64,000 nucleotides of DNA from Streptomyces spectabilis (GTDB lineage Bacteria; Actinomycetota; Actinomycetes; Streptomycetales; Streptomycetaceae). How positions within the stretch are numbered: position 1 is the stretch's first letter; each line of letters begins with the position of its first letter. This document shows positions 25,681 to 34,778 of this stretch, one piece after another. The notes under the pieces were generated by a model that saw only the letters and a list, made by a program, of their open reading frames with translations, ran no database searches and was not told the DNA's origin. The stretch is taken from assembly GCF_008704795.1 (NCBI RefSeq), contig NZ_CP023690.1, positions 1,426,001 to 1,490,000 on the forward strand, in the 5' to 3' direction. Both the position numbers and the translations under genes were made by a program.

Positions 25681-27852
25681 ATGGCAAGTGATCTCTGGTT
25701 TGGTGTGATGGGTCCGCTGCGTGTCTGTCGAGGAGACACCGAGCTCGAACTGGGCACCCGGTTGCAACGTTCCATGCTCGCCATGCTGCTGCTGGCCAGA
25801 GGCCGCGCTGTCAGCACCGAACAGCTCATCGACGGACTATGGGACGATCCGCCCGCGCAGGCCACACGCTCGGTGCGTACCTATGCTTCCGGGCTGCGCA
25901 AGGGCCTGGGCGTTGAGCGTGTCGTCTTCAGCGGCGACGGCTACGCGCTGCCCCTCGCCGGCGACTACTTCGATCTGGCGGTCTTCGAAGCGACGATGGC
26001 CACAGCTGACCCGGTCAGACTGCGTCAGGCCCTGGAACTGTGGCGCGGCACTCCGCTGGCCGGGTTGCCCGGACCAGCCGTCGCGGCCCAGCGCACCCGC
26101 CTGGCCGAACGGCATCTCGGCGCGCAGGAGATGCTCGCCGAGTCGGAACTGGCCAGGGGCGGCCATGCTCAGGTCGTGGAGCAACTCTCGGATCTGGTTG
26201 CCCAGCATCCCCTGCGGGAACGACTCCATGCTCTGCTGATGCGCGCCCTCTACCGGTCTGGCCGCCAGGCAGACGCTCTGGCCGTCTATCACGATGTCCG
26301 TACCGCGCTTGCCACGGAGCTCGGCATCGATCCGGGCCGTGACCTCAAGCAGGCGTACCAGGGCATCCTTGCCAACGTCCCCGCCCTGACGTGCGAACCT
26401 GCCGCCTCTGGTGAGGATCGGGCCATCACCACCGATACGGCCGTGGGCACCGGTTTGGCCGGTGAGACATGGCTCGCCCGCCCGGTGCCGGCTCAGCTGC
26501 CTGCCGATATCGCCGATTTCACCGGCCGCGGCGACCTGGTCGACCAGCTGACCGCCGCCTTCACTGATCTGACTGGCCGGGCCGTGAGGATCTGTGCAAT
26601 CGCCGGTATCGGCGGCATCGGCAAGACGGCCTTGGCAGTTCACGTGGCCCACGCCCTACGTGACCATTACCCCGACGGCCAGATGTACGCCGACCTTCAC
26701 GGCCTCGACGAACCTCCAGCCGACCCTGCACGCATCCTGGCGGAGTTCCTGGAAGCCCTCGGCGTCCCCGACCGGGCGATCCCCGCTGGGTGTGAGGCTC
26801 GCGCCGCCCTGTATCGCTCGCTGCTGGCCGGCCGCCGGATCCTGATTCTGCTCGACAACGCCCGCGACGCCGCGCAGATCGCCTCCCTGCTGCCCGGCAC
26901 ACCAACCTGCGCCGTCCTGATCACCAGCCGCAACCAGCTGTCCGGGCTGGCCGGGGTGTGGCGCATCGCCCTCGACGTCCCCGAACAGGACGAGGTCCTT
27001 GCCCTGCTCGCCGGTGTCCTCGGCCAGAGCCGCGTGCGCAACGAGCCCGCTGCCGCACAAGAGCTGGTCGCTGCCTGCGGATTCTTGCCCTTGGCTGTGC
27101 GCTGCGCCGCTGCCCGCCTGGCGACCCGCCCCACGTGGACCATCGCGCACCTGGCCGCACGCCTCGCCGACGAACGCCGCACCCTGGCGGAACTGCGCGC
27201 GGATCGGCTCACGGTCGAAGCAGGGTTCCAACTGAGCTACCGACAGCTGGACCACGACCAGGCCAGGGCCTTCAGGCTGCTGGCCATCCCCGACACACCC
27301 GACATGGACCTCCACGCCGCCGCGGCGATCCTCGAGCTGTCCCCGGCACACGCCGAGCCGCTCGTCGAGTCCCTGGTCGACCTGAGCCTTCTGGGATCGC
27401 CCGCCGCGGGCCGCTACCGCTACCACGGCCTGCTGCGGCTCTTCGCCCGCACTCGAGCCCGGGACGAGCACAGCGGGCACGACCCCGGCGAGCCGGTGCT
27501 GGCGCGCCTGCTCGACTTCTACCTGGCCACCAGCCGCACCGGCTACCGGTGCATCCGCCCCAGTAGTCCGGCGCCGGATCGGCTTGGCCCCGTCCGTCAC
27601 CCAGGACTTGCCCTCCCTGACGCGACCGCAGCGCGGTCCTGGTGGGCCGCCGAGCTGCCCGGCATCACCAAAGCCGTCCAGCAGGCCGGCCAGTACGGCC
27701 CGGAAGTCCGCCGCACCGCAGCGGAACTACTGGCCATCGTGAGCTCATCCCTTTTCGGGATTGGGGCCCCTGCGGCCAGCAGGAACATCCTGAACCCCAC
27801 GCAACACCGGACCCGGATGACCTGCAACATCACGATGCACAGCTCTCGTTGA
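25681..27852 (+). CDS. AfsR/SARP-type regulator with NB-ARC ATPase domain, C-terminally truncated
   Basis: ATG 25681 starts 723 residues. Residues ~1-90 form the OmpR-like winged-helix DNA-binding domain (GPLRVCRGDTELELGTRLQR). Residues ~90-245 form the bacterial transcriptional activation domain (AVYHDVRTALATELGIDPG). An NB-ARC ATPase follows, with Walker A GIGGIGKTALAVH (about 310) and Walker B RILILLDNARD. AfsR proteins usually continue with several hundred residues of TPR repeats. Here homologous-looking sequence stops around AELLAIVSSSLFG and a 30-residue unrelated tail ends the protein, so the sensor part appears lost. The gene may act as an activator of the neighbouring loci. A strong terminator follows. 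Confidence 0.88.
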   Translation: MASDLWFGVMGPLRVCRGDTELELGTRLQRSMLAMLLLARGRAVSTEQLIDGLWDDPPAQATRSVRTYASGLRKGLGVERVVFSGDGYALPLAGDYFDLAVFEATMATADPVRLRQALELWRGTPLAGLPGPAVAAQRTRLAERHLGAQEMLAESELARGGHAQVVEQLSDLVAQHPLRERLHALLMRALYRSGRQADALAVYHDVRTALATELGIDPGRDLKQAYQGILANVPALTCEPAASGEDRAITTDTAVGTGLAGETWLARPVPAQLPADIADFTGRGDLVDQLTAAFTDLTGRAVRICAIAGIGGIGKTALAVHVAHALRDHYPDGQMYADLHGLDEPPADPARILAEFLEALGVPDRAIPAGCEARAALYRSLLAGRRILILLDNARDAAQIASLLPGTPTCAVLITSRNQLSGLAGVWRIALDVPEQDEVLALLAGVLGQSRVRNEPAAAQELVAACGFLPLAVRCAAARLATRPTWTIAHLAARLADERRTLAELRADRLTVEAGFQLSYRQLDHDQARAFRLLAIPDTPDMDLHAAAAILELSPAHAEPLVESLVDLSLLGSPAAGRYRYHGLLRLFARTRARDEHSGHDPGEPVLARLLDFYLATSRTGYRCIRPSSPAPDRLGPVRHPGLALPDATAARSWWAAELPGITKAVQQAGQYGPEVRRTAAELLAIVSSSLFGIGAPAASRNILNPTQHRTRMTCNITMHSSR

Positions 27853-27882
27853 ACCAATGCTGGCGTCTCACACGCAGGGCAT

Positions 27883-27921
27883 GGGGCCCTCACCACCGAG
27901 TAGCCGAGAGGTGAGGGCCCC
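27883..27921 (+). terminator. Terminator of the AfsR-like gene
   Basis: A 12-bp perfect stem (GGGGCCCTCACC/GGTGAGGGCCCC) with a 15-nt loop starts 30 bases after the stop codon. Confidence 0.8.
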
Positions 27922-27922
27922 G

Positions 27923-27957
27923 GGCCCATCACAGCGACGCGTATGCGTCGATGGGCC
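27923..27957 (-). terminator. Terminator of the crystallin-like gene
   Basis: An 8-bp outer stem (GGCCCATC/GATGGGCC) continues into an inner GACGC/GCGTC stem. It lies between the convergent AfsR-like and crystallin-like genes, back to back with the 27883-27921 hairpin. Confidence 0.65.
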
Positions 27958-27981
27958 ACTACATCTCAAGGCACCCGGTCG

Positions 27982-28611
27982 TCAGCCGAGCTCGATGGAG
28001 CTGGTGCGGTCGTTCATCGCATCGCCCACGTAGGACCACTCGCCGTAGAGCCAGCCGATGTTGGCTCCCTGAAAATCGCGATCTTCGTGCAGATTGGCCC
28101 GGCAGTCGCTGTAGGTCTTCACCGCGCTGATCGCGTCGTTGAATTCGTCACCGACATAGGGACGCTGGTAGTCGGTGCCGTTGTCACGCTCGCACGACTG
28201 AGCACCCATGTAGACCAGTGCGGTGCCGCCGAAGTTCGCCTCTGTGAACAACTGGGCGAGCAGGTACGGGGTCTCACCAGTGGCCGCAGCCTGCCCCTTG
28301 GGAGCAGCCTTTCCCAGCCGGGCCAGTCTTGCCTGGAAGGTCTTGTTCGTCGCGGCCTCCCGTGCGTTGACCGGAGCGTCGGTGATGCCTCTGTTCGTTG
28401 CGGCCGCGATGGCGGCGCGGTAGTTCTCATAGCAGGTCGGCTTGGACGGCTTGCTCTTCCCCTTCTGCAAGATCTGCACGCAAGCCCTGGTGTTCTTGGT
28501 GTTCTTGGCACTGGTGGTCGACGCGCTGGCTATGCCGGCTCCGCCCAGCCCCATGGTGGTACACGTGACGGCGAGCGTGATTCCCGCAGCCGTCAGCGAA
28601 CGAAGCTTCAT
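27982..28611 (-). CDS. Secreted beta/gamma-crystallin-like (inhibitor I36-type) protein
   Basis: ATG 28611 with GGGAGT upstream begins a Sec signal peptide (MKLRSLTAAGITLAVTCTTM, cleaved near ASA-ST). The mature protein (~180 residues) has a basic N-terminal part and a C-terminal ~90-residue domain with two crystallin-like Greek-key units (LFTEANFGGTALVYMGAQSC and LHEDRDFQGANIGWLYGEWS, each followed by a N-D/S-S motif). Such domains bind calcium or act as secreted protease inhibitors (the SMI/I36 group). Four cysteines in the mature part could form disulfides. There is no operon partner. The function cannot be narrowed further. Confidence 0.78.
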   Translation of the reverse strand: MKLRSLTAAGITLAVTCTTMGLGGAGIASASTTSAKNTKNTRACVQILQKGKSKPSKPTCYENYRAAIAAATNRGITDAPVNAREAATNKTFQARLARLGKAAPKGQAAATGETPYLLAQLFTEANFGGTALVYMGAQSCERDNGTDYQRPYVGDEFNDAISAVKTYSDCRANLHEDRDFQGANIGWLYGEWSYVGDAMNDRTSSIELG

Positions 28612-28919
28612 GGTGAACTCCCTTTCGATGTCTCCAGACACCTGCACGCGCGAGTGTCTGGAGAGCACTGTCGGGCATGCTGATCAGGGGGCGATCAATG
28701 TTCGGTCAGGACGATCGGCGCAGGTTGTTCGGCAGTCAGCGCATGCACCCGCCGGTCTTTCAGTGCTGGCCTCGATGACAGTGAGCTTCAGGACGTCCCC
28801 GGTAGGGGGATCGTGGCGGGTTTCCCGCCGTGGGGTGTACGGCTGTCCCGGGATCCGGTGATCAGGGGAGCCCCATCGGCTGCCGCGACCGCCGGGCAGC
28901 ACTGCCTGTCGGTGCGGCG
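28612..28919. other. Gene-free stretch between the crystallin-like and ABC permease genes
   Basis: These 308 bases contain the promoter of the crystallin-like gene and the end of the permease transcript. A minus-strand frame ending at 28684 encodes a Cys-rich tail (ACADCRTTCADRPDR) but has no ATG/GTG start in a sensible place, so I do not call it a gene. Confidence 0.4.
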
Positions 28920-31472
28920 CTATTGGGTCCCGATGGCTGTGAGGACCGGGGTGTGTGCCGCGCGGCGGGCCGGCCACAGGGAGGCCGGCAGGCCCGCGCA
29001 GACGGCCAGGACCAGCAGGGCTGCCAGGCGTGCGGCGGGCACGCTGTGGTGGTAGCCGGGAAGGTGTCGTGCGATCAGTTCACCACCGGCCCAGCCGAGG
29101 AAGATTCCCAGGCCCGCTCCGAGCACACCGGCGAACACGGTGATGAGGAGAGCTTCGGCGCGGACCATGCCGCGCACACCCGCCCGGGTCAGGCCGATCG
29201 CCCGCAGCATGCCGAGCTCGCGCTGGCGCTCGGCGACGGACAGGGCCAGTGTGTTGATGATTCCCAGGAAGGCGACCGCGATGGACAGCGCGAGCAGGGT
29301 GTAGAGCAGGTTCAGCATGCGGTGGGTGTCCTGTGCGGCTGCTCGGGCCAGGTCGTCGCTGCTGTCGATGCGCAGGGCGGGACTGTCGCCGAGGGCGCGG
29401 GTGAGGGCGGTCCGCAGCGCGGGGCCGGGATGGCCGCGGGTGGTGAGAAAGACCTTCTCGACGCTGCTGGTGGTGGGCTTCGGCAGGGTGGCGGTATCGA
29501 TGAGGATGCCGGCCAGCAGGGTGTTCGGTTCATACACGCCCGCCACCGTCAGCTGGACGGGCCGGCTCCCGGGCGGCTTGGCGCGCAGCCGACTCCCCGG
29601 TATCCAGCCGTAGGCGCGGGCGTCGTCGGTGGTCACCAGGATGTTGCGGCCGCCGTAGTGGTCGGCCGAGCCGCTGGTGACGTGCGGGCGCAGTAGGTCG
29701 CGCAGCGCGGAGGCGGGCAGGGCCAGGGCGCTCTGCGGGGCCTGGTCGATGGTGAGTTGCGTTTCACGCATCGCTGTGGCGGTGGTGACGTGGGGGCTGG
29801 CGGCCAGGCGCCGGGCCACGGTGTCGGACAGGGGGCTGAGGTCCTGCATCGACACGACGTAGTCCGCTGTGAGCACATGCGCGCTCTGGGCGTTGGCCGC
29901 GGCGAGGCCGCCTGCCGCGATCATGGTGAGGGCGGTCACGAGGCTGACGCCGATGACCAGGGAGGCGGCTGCGGCAGCGGTGCGGCGCGGGGCGCGGGCG
30001 CTGTTGCGTGCGGCGAGCCGTGCGCTGATCCCGGCTCGGGCCAGGAGCGGGCGGGCCAGGGCGAGCGCCGGTGCGACCAGCGTCGGCATCAGCGCAAGGA
30101 GACCGCCGGCTATCAGGATGGCGCCGAGCGCCAGCACCGGTGCACCGTCCTGGATGCGGTTGGTCCTCGCGCCTGCCAGCAGGCACGCCACACCGCCGGT
30201 TGCCAGGAGGAGCCCGAGGAGCACGCGACCCCGGCCGGTGCCGGCCGGTGCCGGGGCGGGGGTGGCCCGCAGGGCCGCCAGCGGCGCGATCCGGGCGGCG
30301 GCCCGCGCGGGCAGCCATGCGGCGACCAGCGTGGTGGCCACGCCGGTGAACAGCGGAAGCAGGAGGGCGTAGGCGGGCAGGCTCAGGGCTCCGCCGGAGG
30401 GCAGCGGGCCGCTCTTGCCCACGTCGCCGGCGAAGGACCGCAAAGCCTCGGCGACCCCGATGCCCAGGGCGACGCCGACCAGGGAGGCGGCGAGGGCGAC
30501 CAGGAATGCCTCGGTCAGCACCAAGCGGGTGACCTGACAGCGGCTGGCGCCGACCGCCCGGAGCAGACCGATCTCCCGAGTGCGCTGGGTGACGAGCATG
30601 CTGAAGGTGTTCGTGATCAAAAAGCAGGAGATGAACAGCGCGATGGCGGCGAAGGACAGCAGCGTGGCGCGCAGCCCGGCAACCGCGCTCTCGCCGGCCA
30701 GCGCCCGCTCGCGGGCGAGGGAGGCGGCCGTCATGGGGAGCGTTCCCGGCAGTCTCTCCTCACTCGCCGCTTCCAGCTGCTCGGCCGAGATGCCGGGCGC
30801 GGCCTGTACATGGAGCTCGCTGAACCGGCCGCGGCCGGTGAAGTGCTGCTGCGCGGTGGCACTGTCGAACAGCACCAGGCTCCCGCCCGCGGTGAGGGCC
30901 GGCTCGGCCCGGGTGGTGAAGACGCCGCTGATGCGGGCGGTGAGCCCGGGCCCGTTGACCGAGATCCGCGCGGTGTCCCCCGGCCGGTAGCCGCACTGCG
31001 CGGCGCTGTCCTCGTCGATGGCGATCTCGCCCCTCTTCGCAGGCGGGCGGCCGCGGGTGAAGCGGTAGCGCGGGTCCGCTCTGTTCTTGTCGGCCGACCC
31101 GGCGTAGTTGCCCGCCCGGGCGGGGCCGCCGCGGCCGGCGGAACGGCCGTCCGGACACCCCAGAGCCGTATATCCGGAGACGACGGCAATGACGTGACCC
31201 GTCTGGGAAAGGCCCTCCACCCGCCGTACGTCGGCCGCGGACAAGGACGCAGGCCGATGGCCGGAGGCCGGAGTGGTACAGCGGTCGTCCGGGCGGATCA
31301 CCACATCGGTGTGGGTGAACGTCTGCCGGTACGCACCGGTGAGCGCGTCGGAGACCGTGGCGGTGAACAGGAGAATCCCCGTGAGGAAGGCGACGCCGAC
31401 CGAGACAGCCAGCGCGGTCAGCGCCACGCGGGACGGGTGGGCGCCTACATTGCGCCACGCGGTACGAAACAT
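28920..31472 (-). CDS. FtsX/MacB-type ABC transporter permease (two-repeat, 850 residues)
   Basis: ATG 31472 (MFRTAWRNVGAHPSRVALTA) opens a protein with one N-terminal membrane segment, a large extracytoplasmic domain, a three-helix FtsX block, then a second copy of the same layout. The FtsX signatures are TQRTREIGLLRAVGASR and AERQRELGMLRAIGLTR. Streptomyces proteins of this type work with a separate LolD-like ATPase, usually encoded just upstream and often next to a NarL-type two-component system. Here the two-component system is present divergently, but no intact ATPase gene is. Without an ATPase in trans the permease would be inactive. Confidence 0.88.
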   Translation of the reverse strand: MFRTAWRNVGAHPSRVALTALAVSVGVAFLTGILLFTATVSDALTGAYRQTFTHTDVVIRPDDRCTTPASGHRPASLSAADVRRVEGLSQTGHVIAVVSGYTALGCPDGRSAGRGGPARAGNYAGSADKNRADPRYRFTRGRPPAKRGEIAIDEDSAAQCGYRPGDTARISVNGPGLTARISGVFTTRAEPALTAGGSLVLFDSATAQQHFTGRGRFSELHVQAAPGISAEQLEAASEERLPGTLPMTAASLARERALAGESAVAGLRATLLSFAAIALFISCFLITNTFSMLVTQRTREIGLLRAVGASRCQVTRLVLTEAFLVALAASLVGVALGIGVAEALRSFAGDVGKSGPLPSGGALSLPAYALLLPLFTGVATTLVAAWLPARAAARIAPLAALRATPAPAPAGTGRGRVLLGLLLATGGVACLLAGARTNRIQDGAPVLALGAILIAGGLLALMPTLVAPALALARPLLARAGISARLAARNSARAPRRTAAAAASLVIGVSLVTALTMIAAGGLAAANAQSAHVLTADYVVSMQDLSPLSDTVARRLAASPHVTTATAMRETQLTIDQAPQSALALPASALRDLLRPHVTSGSADHYGGRNILVTTDDARAYGWIPGSRLRAKPPGSRPVQLTVAGVYEPNTLLAGILIDTATLPKPTTSSVEKVFLTTRGHPGPALRTALTRALGDSPALRIDSSDDLARAAAQDTHRMLNLLYTLLALSIAVAFLGIINTLALSVAERQRELGMLRAIGLTRAGVRGMVRAEALLITVFAGVLGAGLGIFLGWAGGELIARHLPGYHHSVPAARLAALLVLAVCAGLPASLWPARRAAHTPVLTAIGTQ

Positions 31473-31499
31473 GAGGGACGTCCTGTTGCGACAACGAGC

Positions 31500-31660
31500 G
31501 GCCGACATGGCCGCCCGGGCGAAGTGGGCCGGAAGGCCAGCGTGATCGCGGGGCGCCGCGGCCTCCGGCCCGGCCCGGAATCGGCTACGGCTCCTGGCTC
31601 GCCGACGATCCGCCCGCCGCCGAGAAAGACCACCCGGCCCCCGTCGACTGCGGCTCCCGG
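31500..31660 (-). pseudogene. Possible C-terminal remnant of the partner ABC ATPase
   Basis: Directly upstream of the permease gene one minus-strand frame reads DGGRVVFLGGGRIVGEPGAV, which resembles the D-loop/H-loop-distal end of LolD-type ATPases (ADRVVFLADGRIVDE in typical members). There is a stop just upstream and no Walker A, signature or Walker B motif. I read it as the stump of a deleted ATPase gene. The match is short. Confidence 0.4.
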
Positions 31661-31793
31661 TCAGATCAACGTCGACGATCCTTGCGGCACAGGGCGACTG
31701 CGCGGATCGACCAGATGACCGACAGCTGCCGTGCCGGCGCTCGGGCAAACGGCGGAGGCCGACCCACGCTGAGCTGGCCTACCGTGGACCGCC

Positions 31794-33011
31794 ATGACCA
31801 CCTTCCCGGCACGCGCCGTGTTCGCCACCTGGGCTCCCGCCCGTCGCGGCCTGACCATCACCGTCACCACGCTCGCCCTGGCAGCGATCACCGCCGAGGC
31901 ACTGGACACCGGCTTTGTGCCCACGGCTGCCGCCACCCTCGCCGTCGGCCTGCTGTGCATGGCCGCCCTGCTGGCGCCGCCCCGGCACCTGGCGCGCACC
32001 GGATGGATCGCGGTCACCGCTTCCCTGGCCCTGTCCCTGACCACCGCCCAGTTGCAGCACCGCCCCGAGCACACCCCCGGCATGACGGAGATGGGCATGC
32101 TGCTGCTGCTCGCCACCCGCGCGGTGCGGCACGAGCCCCTCAGACGGATGATCCCGCTCACCTCCGCCGCATGGCTCGCCACCTGTCTGGTGCTGCTGCG
32201 CCTGCCCGGTTCCGAATACATGCACGTGGCGAAGTACGGCCTGCCTCCCTTGCTGCTCGCCCTCCCCGTGGCCGTCGTCCTCGGCCTGTACCTGCACCTG
32301 GTGGACGGCACGCGCGAGCGGGAGAAGAACGCCCGCCTCAACGCCCAGCGCCTGGAGTACGCCCGCGAGCTGCACGACTTCGTCGGCCACCACGTCACCG
32401 CCATCACCGCGCAGGTCAAAGCCGTGCGCTTCACCACGGCCGCCGGGCACCCGCCCACACCCCAGGCCCTGGACGAGGCGCTGGCGAACATCGAGGACGC
32501 CGCCCTGCAGGCGACGGACTCCATGCGCGCCATGGTCGGCCTGCTGCGCCGGCCGGACCGCTCAGCCCCTCTCCACGCCCCCCAGACACTGCACGGCCTG
32601 CACGACCTGGCTGACGCCCTGCGCGCCACCGGCCCCGAGGTCAGCCTCACCATCGACCCCCGGCTGCTCGCCGTCCCCCCGCCAGACCACCTCTGCGCCA
32701 CCGCGTACCACGTGGTGCGCGAAGCACTGACCAACATCCGCAAGCACGCCACGGGGGCCGGCACCGTGACCATCGACGTGCGCCATTCCCCGGATGCGGG
32801 GGCACTCACCGTCTGCGTGACCGACAACGCCGCACAGCCATCCGATGCCACACCGGCGCACCGGGGTCCCGGCGGCTTCGGCATCACCGGGCTGCGCGAG
32901 CGAGTCGACGCAGTGGGCGGAACCCTGACCGCGGGCCCCGGACCGGTCGGCGGCTGGCAGGTCGCCGCCGAGATCCCCCTCAGCCCCGACGCGGCGCCGC
33001 GCACGCCGTGA
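31794..33011 (+). CDS. Two-component sensor histidine kinase (NarX/DesK type)
   Basis: The 405-residue protein has an N-terminal membrane domain of about five to six helices with very short external loops, then a HisKA_3 dimerisation domain with the phospho-acceptor His194 in ARELHDFVGHHVTAI. A C-terminal HATPase follows (N-box HVVREALTNIRKHA, G-box GPGGFGITGLRERV). It probably senses a membrane-related or lipophilic signal. It overlaps the response regulator gene by four bases (GTGA). Kinases of this group in Streptomyces often regulate an adjacent FtsX-type ABC exporter, and the divergent permease gene fits that. Confidence 0.9.
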   Translation: MTTFPARAVFATWAPARRGLTITVTTLALAAITAEALDTGFVPTAAATLAVGLLCMAALLAPPRHLARTGWIAVTASLALSLTTAQLQHRPEHTPGMTEMGMLLLLATRAVRHEPLRRMIPLTSAAWLATCLVLLRLPGSEYMHVAKYGLPPLLLALPVAVVLGLYLHLVDGTREREKNARLNAQRLEYARELHDFVGHHVTAITAQVKAVRFTTAAGHPPTPQALDEALANIEDAALQATDSMRAMVGLLRRPDRSAPLHAPQTLHGLHDLADALRATGPEVSLTIDPRLLAVPPPDHLCATAYHVVREALTNIRKHATGAGTVTIDVRHSPDAGALTVCVTDNAAQPSDATPAHRGPGGFGITGLRERVDAVGGTLTAGPGPVGGWQVAAEIPLSPDAAPRTP

Positions 33012-33700
33012 CGCCTGGCACGATGACCACCATGACCATCCGCGTGCTGCTCGCCGACGACCAGGTCACCGTACGCGCCGCGTACCGGATGATCCTCGAC
33101 TCCCAGCCGGACATCGAGGTCGTCGCCGAGACCGCGGACGGAACCGCAGCCGTGGCCGATGCCCGCCGCCTGCGCCCCGATGTGTGCCTGCTGGACATCC
33201 GCATGCCCGGCATGGACGGACTCGAAGCCGCCCGTCTTCTCGCCGGCCCGGATGCCGAACAGCCGCTGAAGGTGGTCATCGCCACCACCTTCGATCTCGA
33301 CGAATACGTCTACACCGCCCTTAACCACGGAGCCTGCGGATTCGTCCTCAAGGACTGTTCGCCCGCCCTCCTCATCGAAGCCGTCCGTGCCGCTGCCGTG
33401 GGCGACTCACTCATCTCGCCCTCCGTCACGGTCAGGCTCCTGCAGCACATGTCCTCCCCACCGGCATCACACGGTGGCCGGTCCGGGCCCGGCACACCCC
33501 CGCCACACGAACCTCTCACCCCCCGCGAGCGGGAGGTCGTCGCCATGGTGGCCAGGGGCATGACCAACGACGAGGTCGCCGCCGCTCTCTTCGTCACTCT
33601 CTCCACGGTGAAGACCCATCTCGGCAGCATCCAGCGCAAGTTCGGAGCCCGTAACCGCGTCGAAGTCGCCGCCCGCGCCTGGCAGCACGGCTTGATCTGA
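33008..33700 (+). CDS. NarL/FixJ-family response regulator
   Basis: GTG 33008 overlaps the kinase stop; ATG 33023 and ATG 33032 are alternatives. The 230-residue protein has a receiver domain with acidic pocket LLADDQ, phospho-acceptor Asp63 (LLDIRMPG) and the conserved Lys (VLKDCSP), a linker, and a LuxR-type helix-turn-helix (LTPREREVVAMVARGMTNDE, FVTLSTVKTHLGSIQRKFG). It is the partner of the upstream kinase. The likely target is the promoter of the permease locus. Confidence 0.92.
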   Translation: MTPGTMTTMTIRVLLADDQVTVRAAYRMILDSQPDIEVVAETADGTAAVADARRLRPDVCLLDIRMPGMDGLEAARLLAGPDAEQPLKVVIATTFDLDEYVYTALNHGACGFVLKDCSPALLIEAVRAAAVGDSLISPSVTVRLLQHMSSPPASHGGRSGPGTPPPHEPLTPREREVVAMVARGMTNDEVAAALFVTLSTVKTHLGSIQRKFGARNRVEVAARAWQHGLI

Positions 33701-34034
33701 GGTTCCCGGCCTTCGCGGCCTGCCTCCTCGGGCAGACCATGGAGCCGGTATCGCGCAGCCGGGCAGTGTTCCGGGCCCCGGCCGGTACCCGGGCGCGGCG
33801 CCCGGGGAGCGGTGCATCTCGGCTCCCGGCACAGCCAACGGCGCCTGCGCCAGAAGAACTCCAACTCCCCTCCCCGTAGGGGACGTCACGCGGCCGGGCA
33901 CCACCGGGCGCCTTCGCGCGGGAGGCGAAGGCATCGCCGGGGCAACTCCACAGGCGGCTACGCCCCTGCCGGTCAGCGCCCACGTGCTGGGGGCAGGCGG
34001 CGTCAGGGGCGGCTCGCACTCGACGACTACTTAC
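33701..34034. other. Gene-free stretch between response regulator and isochorismatase-like gene
   Basis: These 334 bases contain GC-rich inverted repeats but no ORF I can support. Its right end leads into the TetR-type operator and the promoter of the isochorismatase-like gene. Confidence 0.4.
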
Positions 34035-34055
34035 GTTACAGTCATTGATTGTAAC
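34035..34055 (+). promoter_or_regulatory. TetR-type operator, site 4 of 4, in front of the isochorismatase-like gene
   Basis: GTTACA-N9-TGTAAC is a perfect 6+6 inverted repeat. The left part is identical to site 1 over 14 bases (CTTACGTTACAGTC, then A). It lies 56 bases upstream of the ATG at 34112. Confidence 0.75.
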
Positions 34056-34111
34056 GATGGATTCGCGGGCTGCGGGTCCGTCGCTGACCATTTCCACGCT
34101 GGAGGACAGCC

Positions 34112-34741
34112 ATGGCAAACACCTACGAACCCGGTCGAGTTGGACTGTTGCTCGTCGACCTCGTCAACGAGAACTTCTCGAAGGACGGCAAGGCCTATTC
34201 CATCTACGCGCCGGAGTACGAACGCCTGGACACGGTCAACAGCCTGAAGAAGCTCATCACCGGGGTACGTCGGCAGGAAGACGTTCCGGTCTTCTATTCG
34301 AGGACTTCCTTCACCGAGGAGGACTACACGGCGTGGAGGCACGTTTCCGGGATCCACCGGCAGATGTTCGACAGCCGGATGTTCACGGCCGGCACGTGGA
34401 ACACCGAGTTCCATGAGGAGCTGGCTCCCCAGCCGGGCGACGTGGTCCTCGCGCCGCACAAGGGCCTCGACGTCCTCCAGCACACGGATCTGGAATTCCA
34501 GCTGCGCCAGCGCGGAGTCGAGTACCTGGCGATCGCCGGGGTCTCCGGGATCATGGCTGTGGAGTCGACGGCCCGCACCGCGATGGAGCGCGGCTACCAC
34601 GTGACCGCGTTCACCGACGCGATAGCCGCTCCCGGCGGTCTGGTCACCTATCAGGCGATGATGCGCGGCCTGAACATGGTCTCCCACAGCGTGGTCGGCG
34701 TGGACGACTTCCTGGCCTCGCTCGGCAAGTCGGCGGCGTAA
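34112..34741 (+). CDS. Isochorismatase-superfamily hydrolase lacking the catalytic cysteine
   Basis: The 209-residue protein has the family Asp (LLLVDLVNENF) and Lys (LAPHKGLDVL) of the catalytic triad. At the position of the nucleophile, where cysteine hydrolases have GVATNVCVESTAR, it reads GVSGIMAVESTAR, so Cys is replaced by Ala. Isochorismatases that act by general acid/base catalysis on vinyl ethers do not need the cysteine, so this may be a different activity rather than a dead enzyme. It is preceded by the shared TetR-type operator and followed after 37 bases by an aromatic-acid-type exporter gene, which fits a role in handling an aromatic or enol compound. Confidence 0.87.
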   Translation: MANTYEPGRVGLLLVDLVNENFSKDGKAYSIYAPEYERLDTVNSLKKLITGVRRQEDVPVFYSRTSFTEEDYTAWRHVSGIHRQMFDSRMFTAGTWNTEFHEELAPQPGDVVLAPHKGLDVLQHTDLEFQLRQRGVEYLAIAGVSGIMAVESTARTAMERGYHVTAFTDAIAAPGGLVTYQAMMRGLNMVSHSVVGVDDFLASLGKSAA

Positions 34742-34778
34742 CACCTCCACCATCGATCCGGCCAGAAAGCAGCGGGGC

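Noticed and set aside
28687..28800. Minus-strand Cys-rich frame (ACADCRTTCADRPDR) that might be a small secreted or modified peptide
   Set aside because: It has no ATG, GTG or TTG in a sensible place, no ribosome-binding site and no modification enzymes nearby. The frame is open only because it continues from the shadow of the permease gene.
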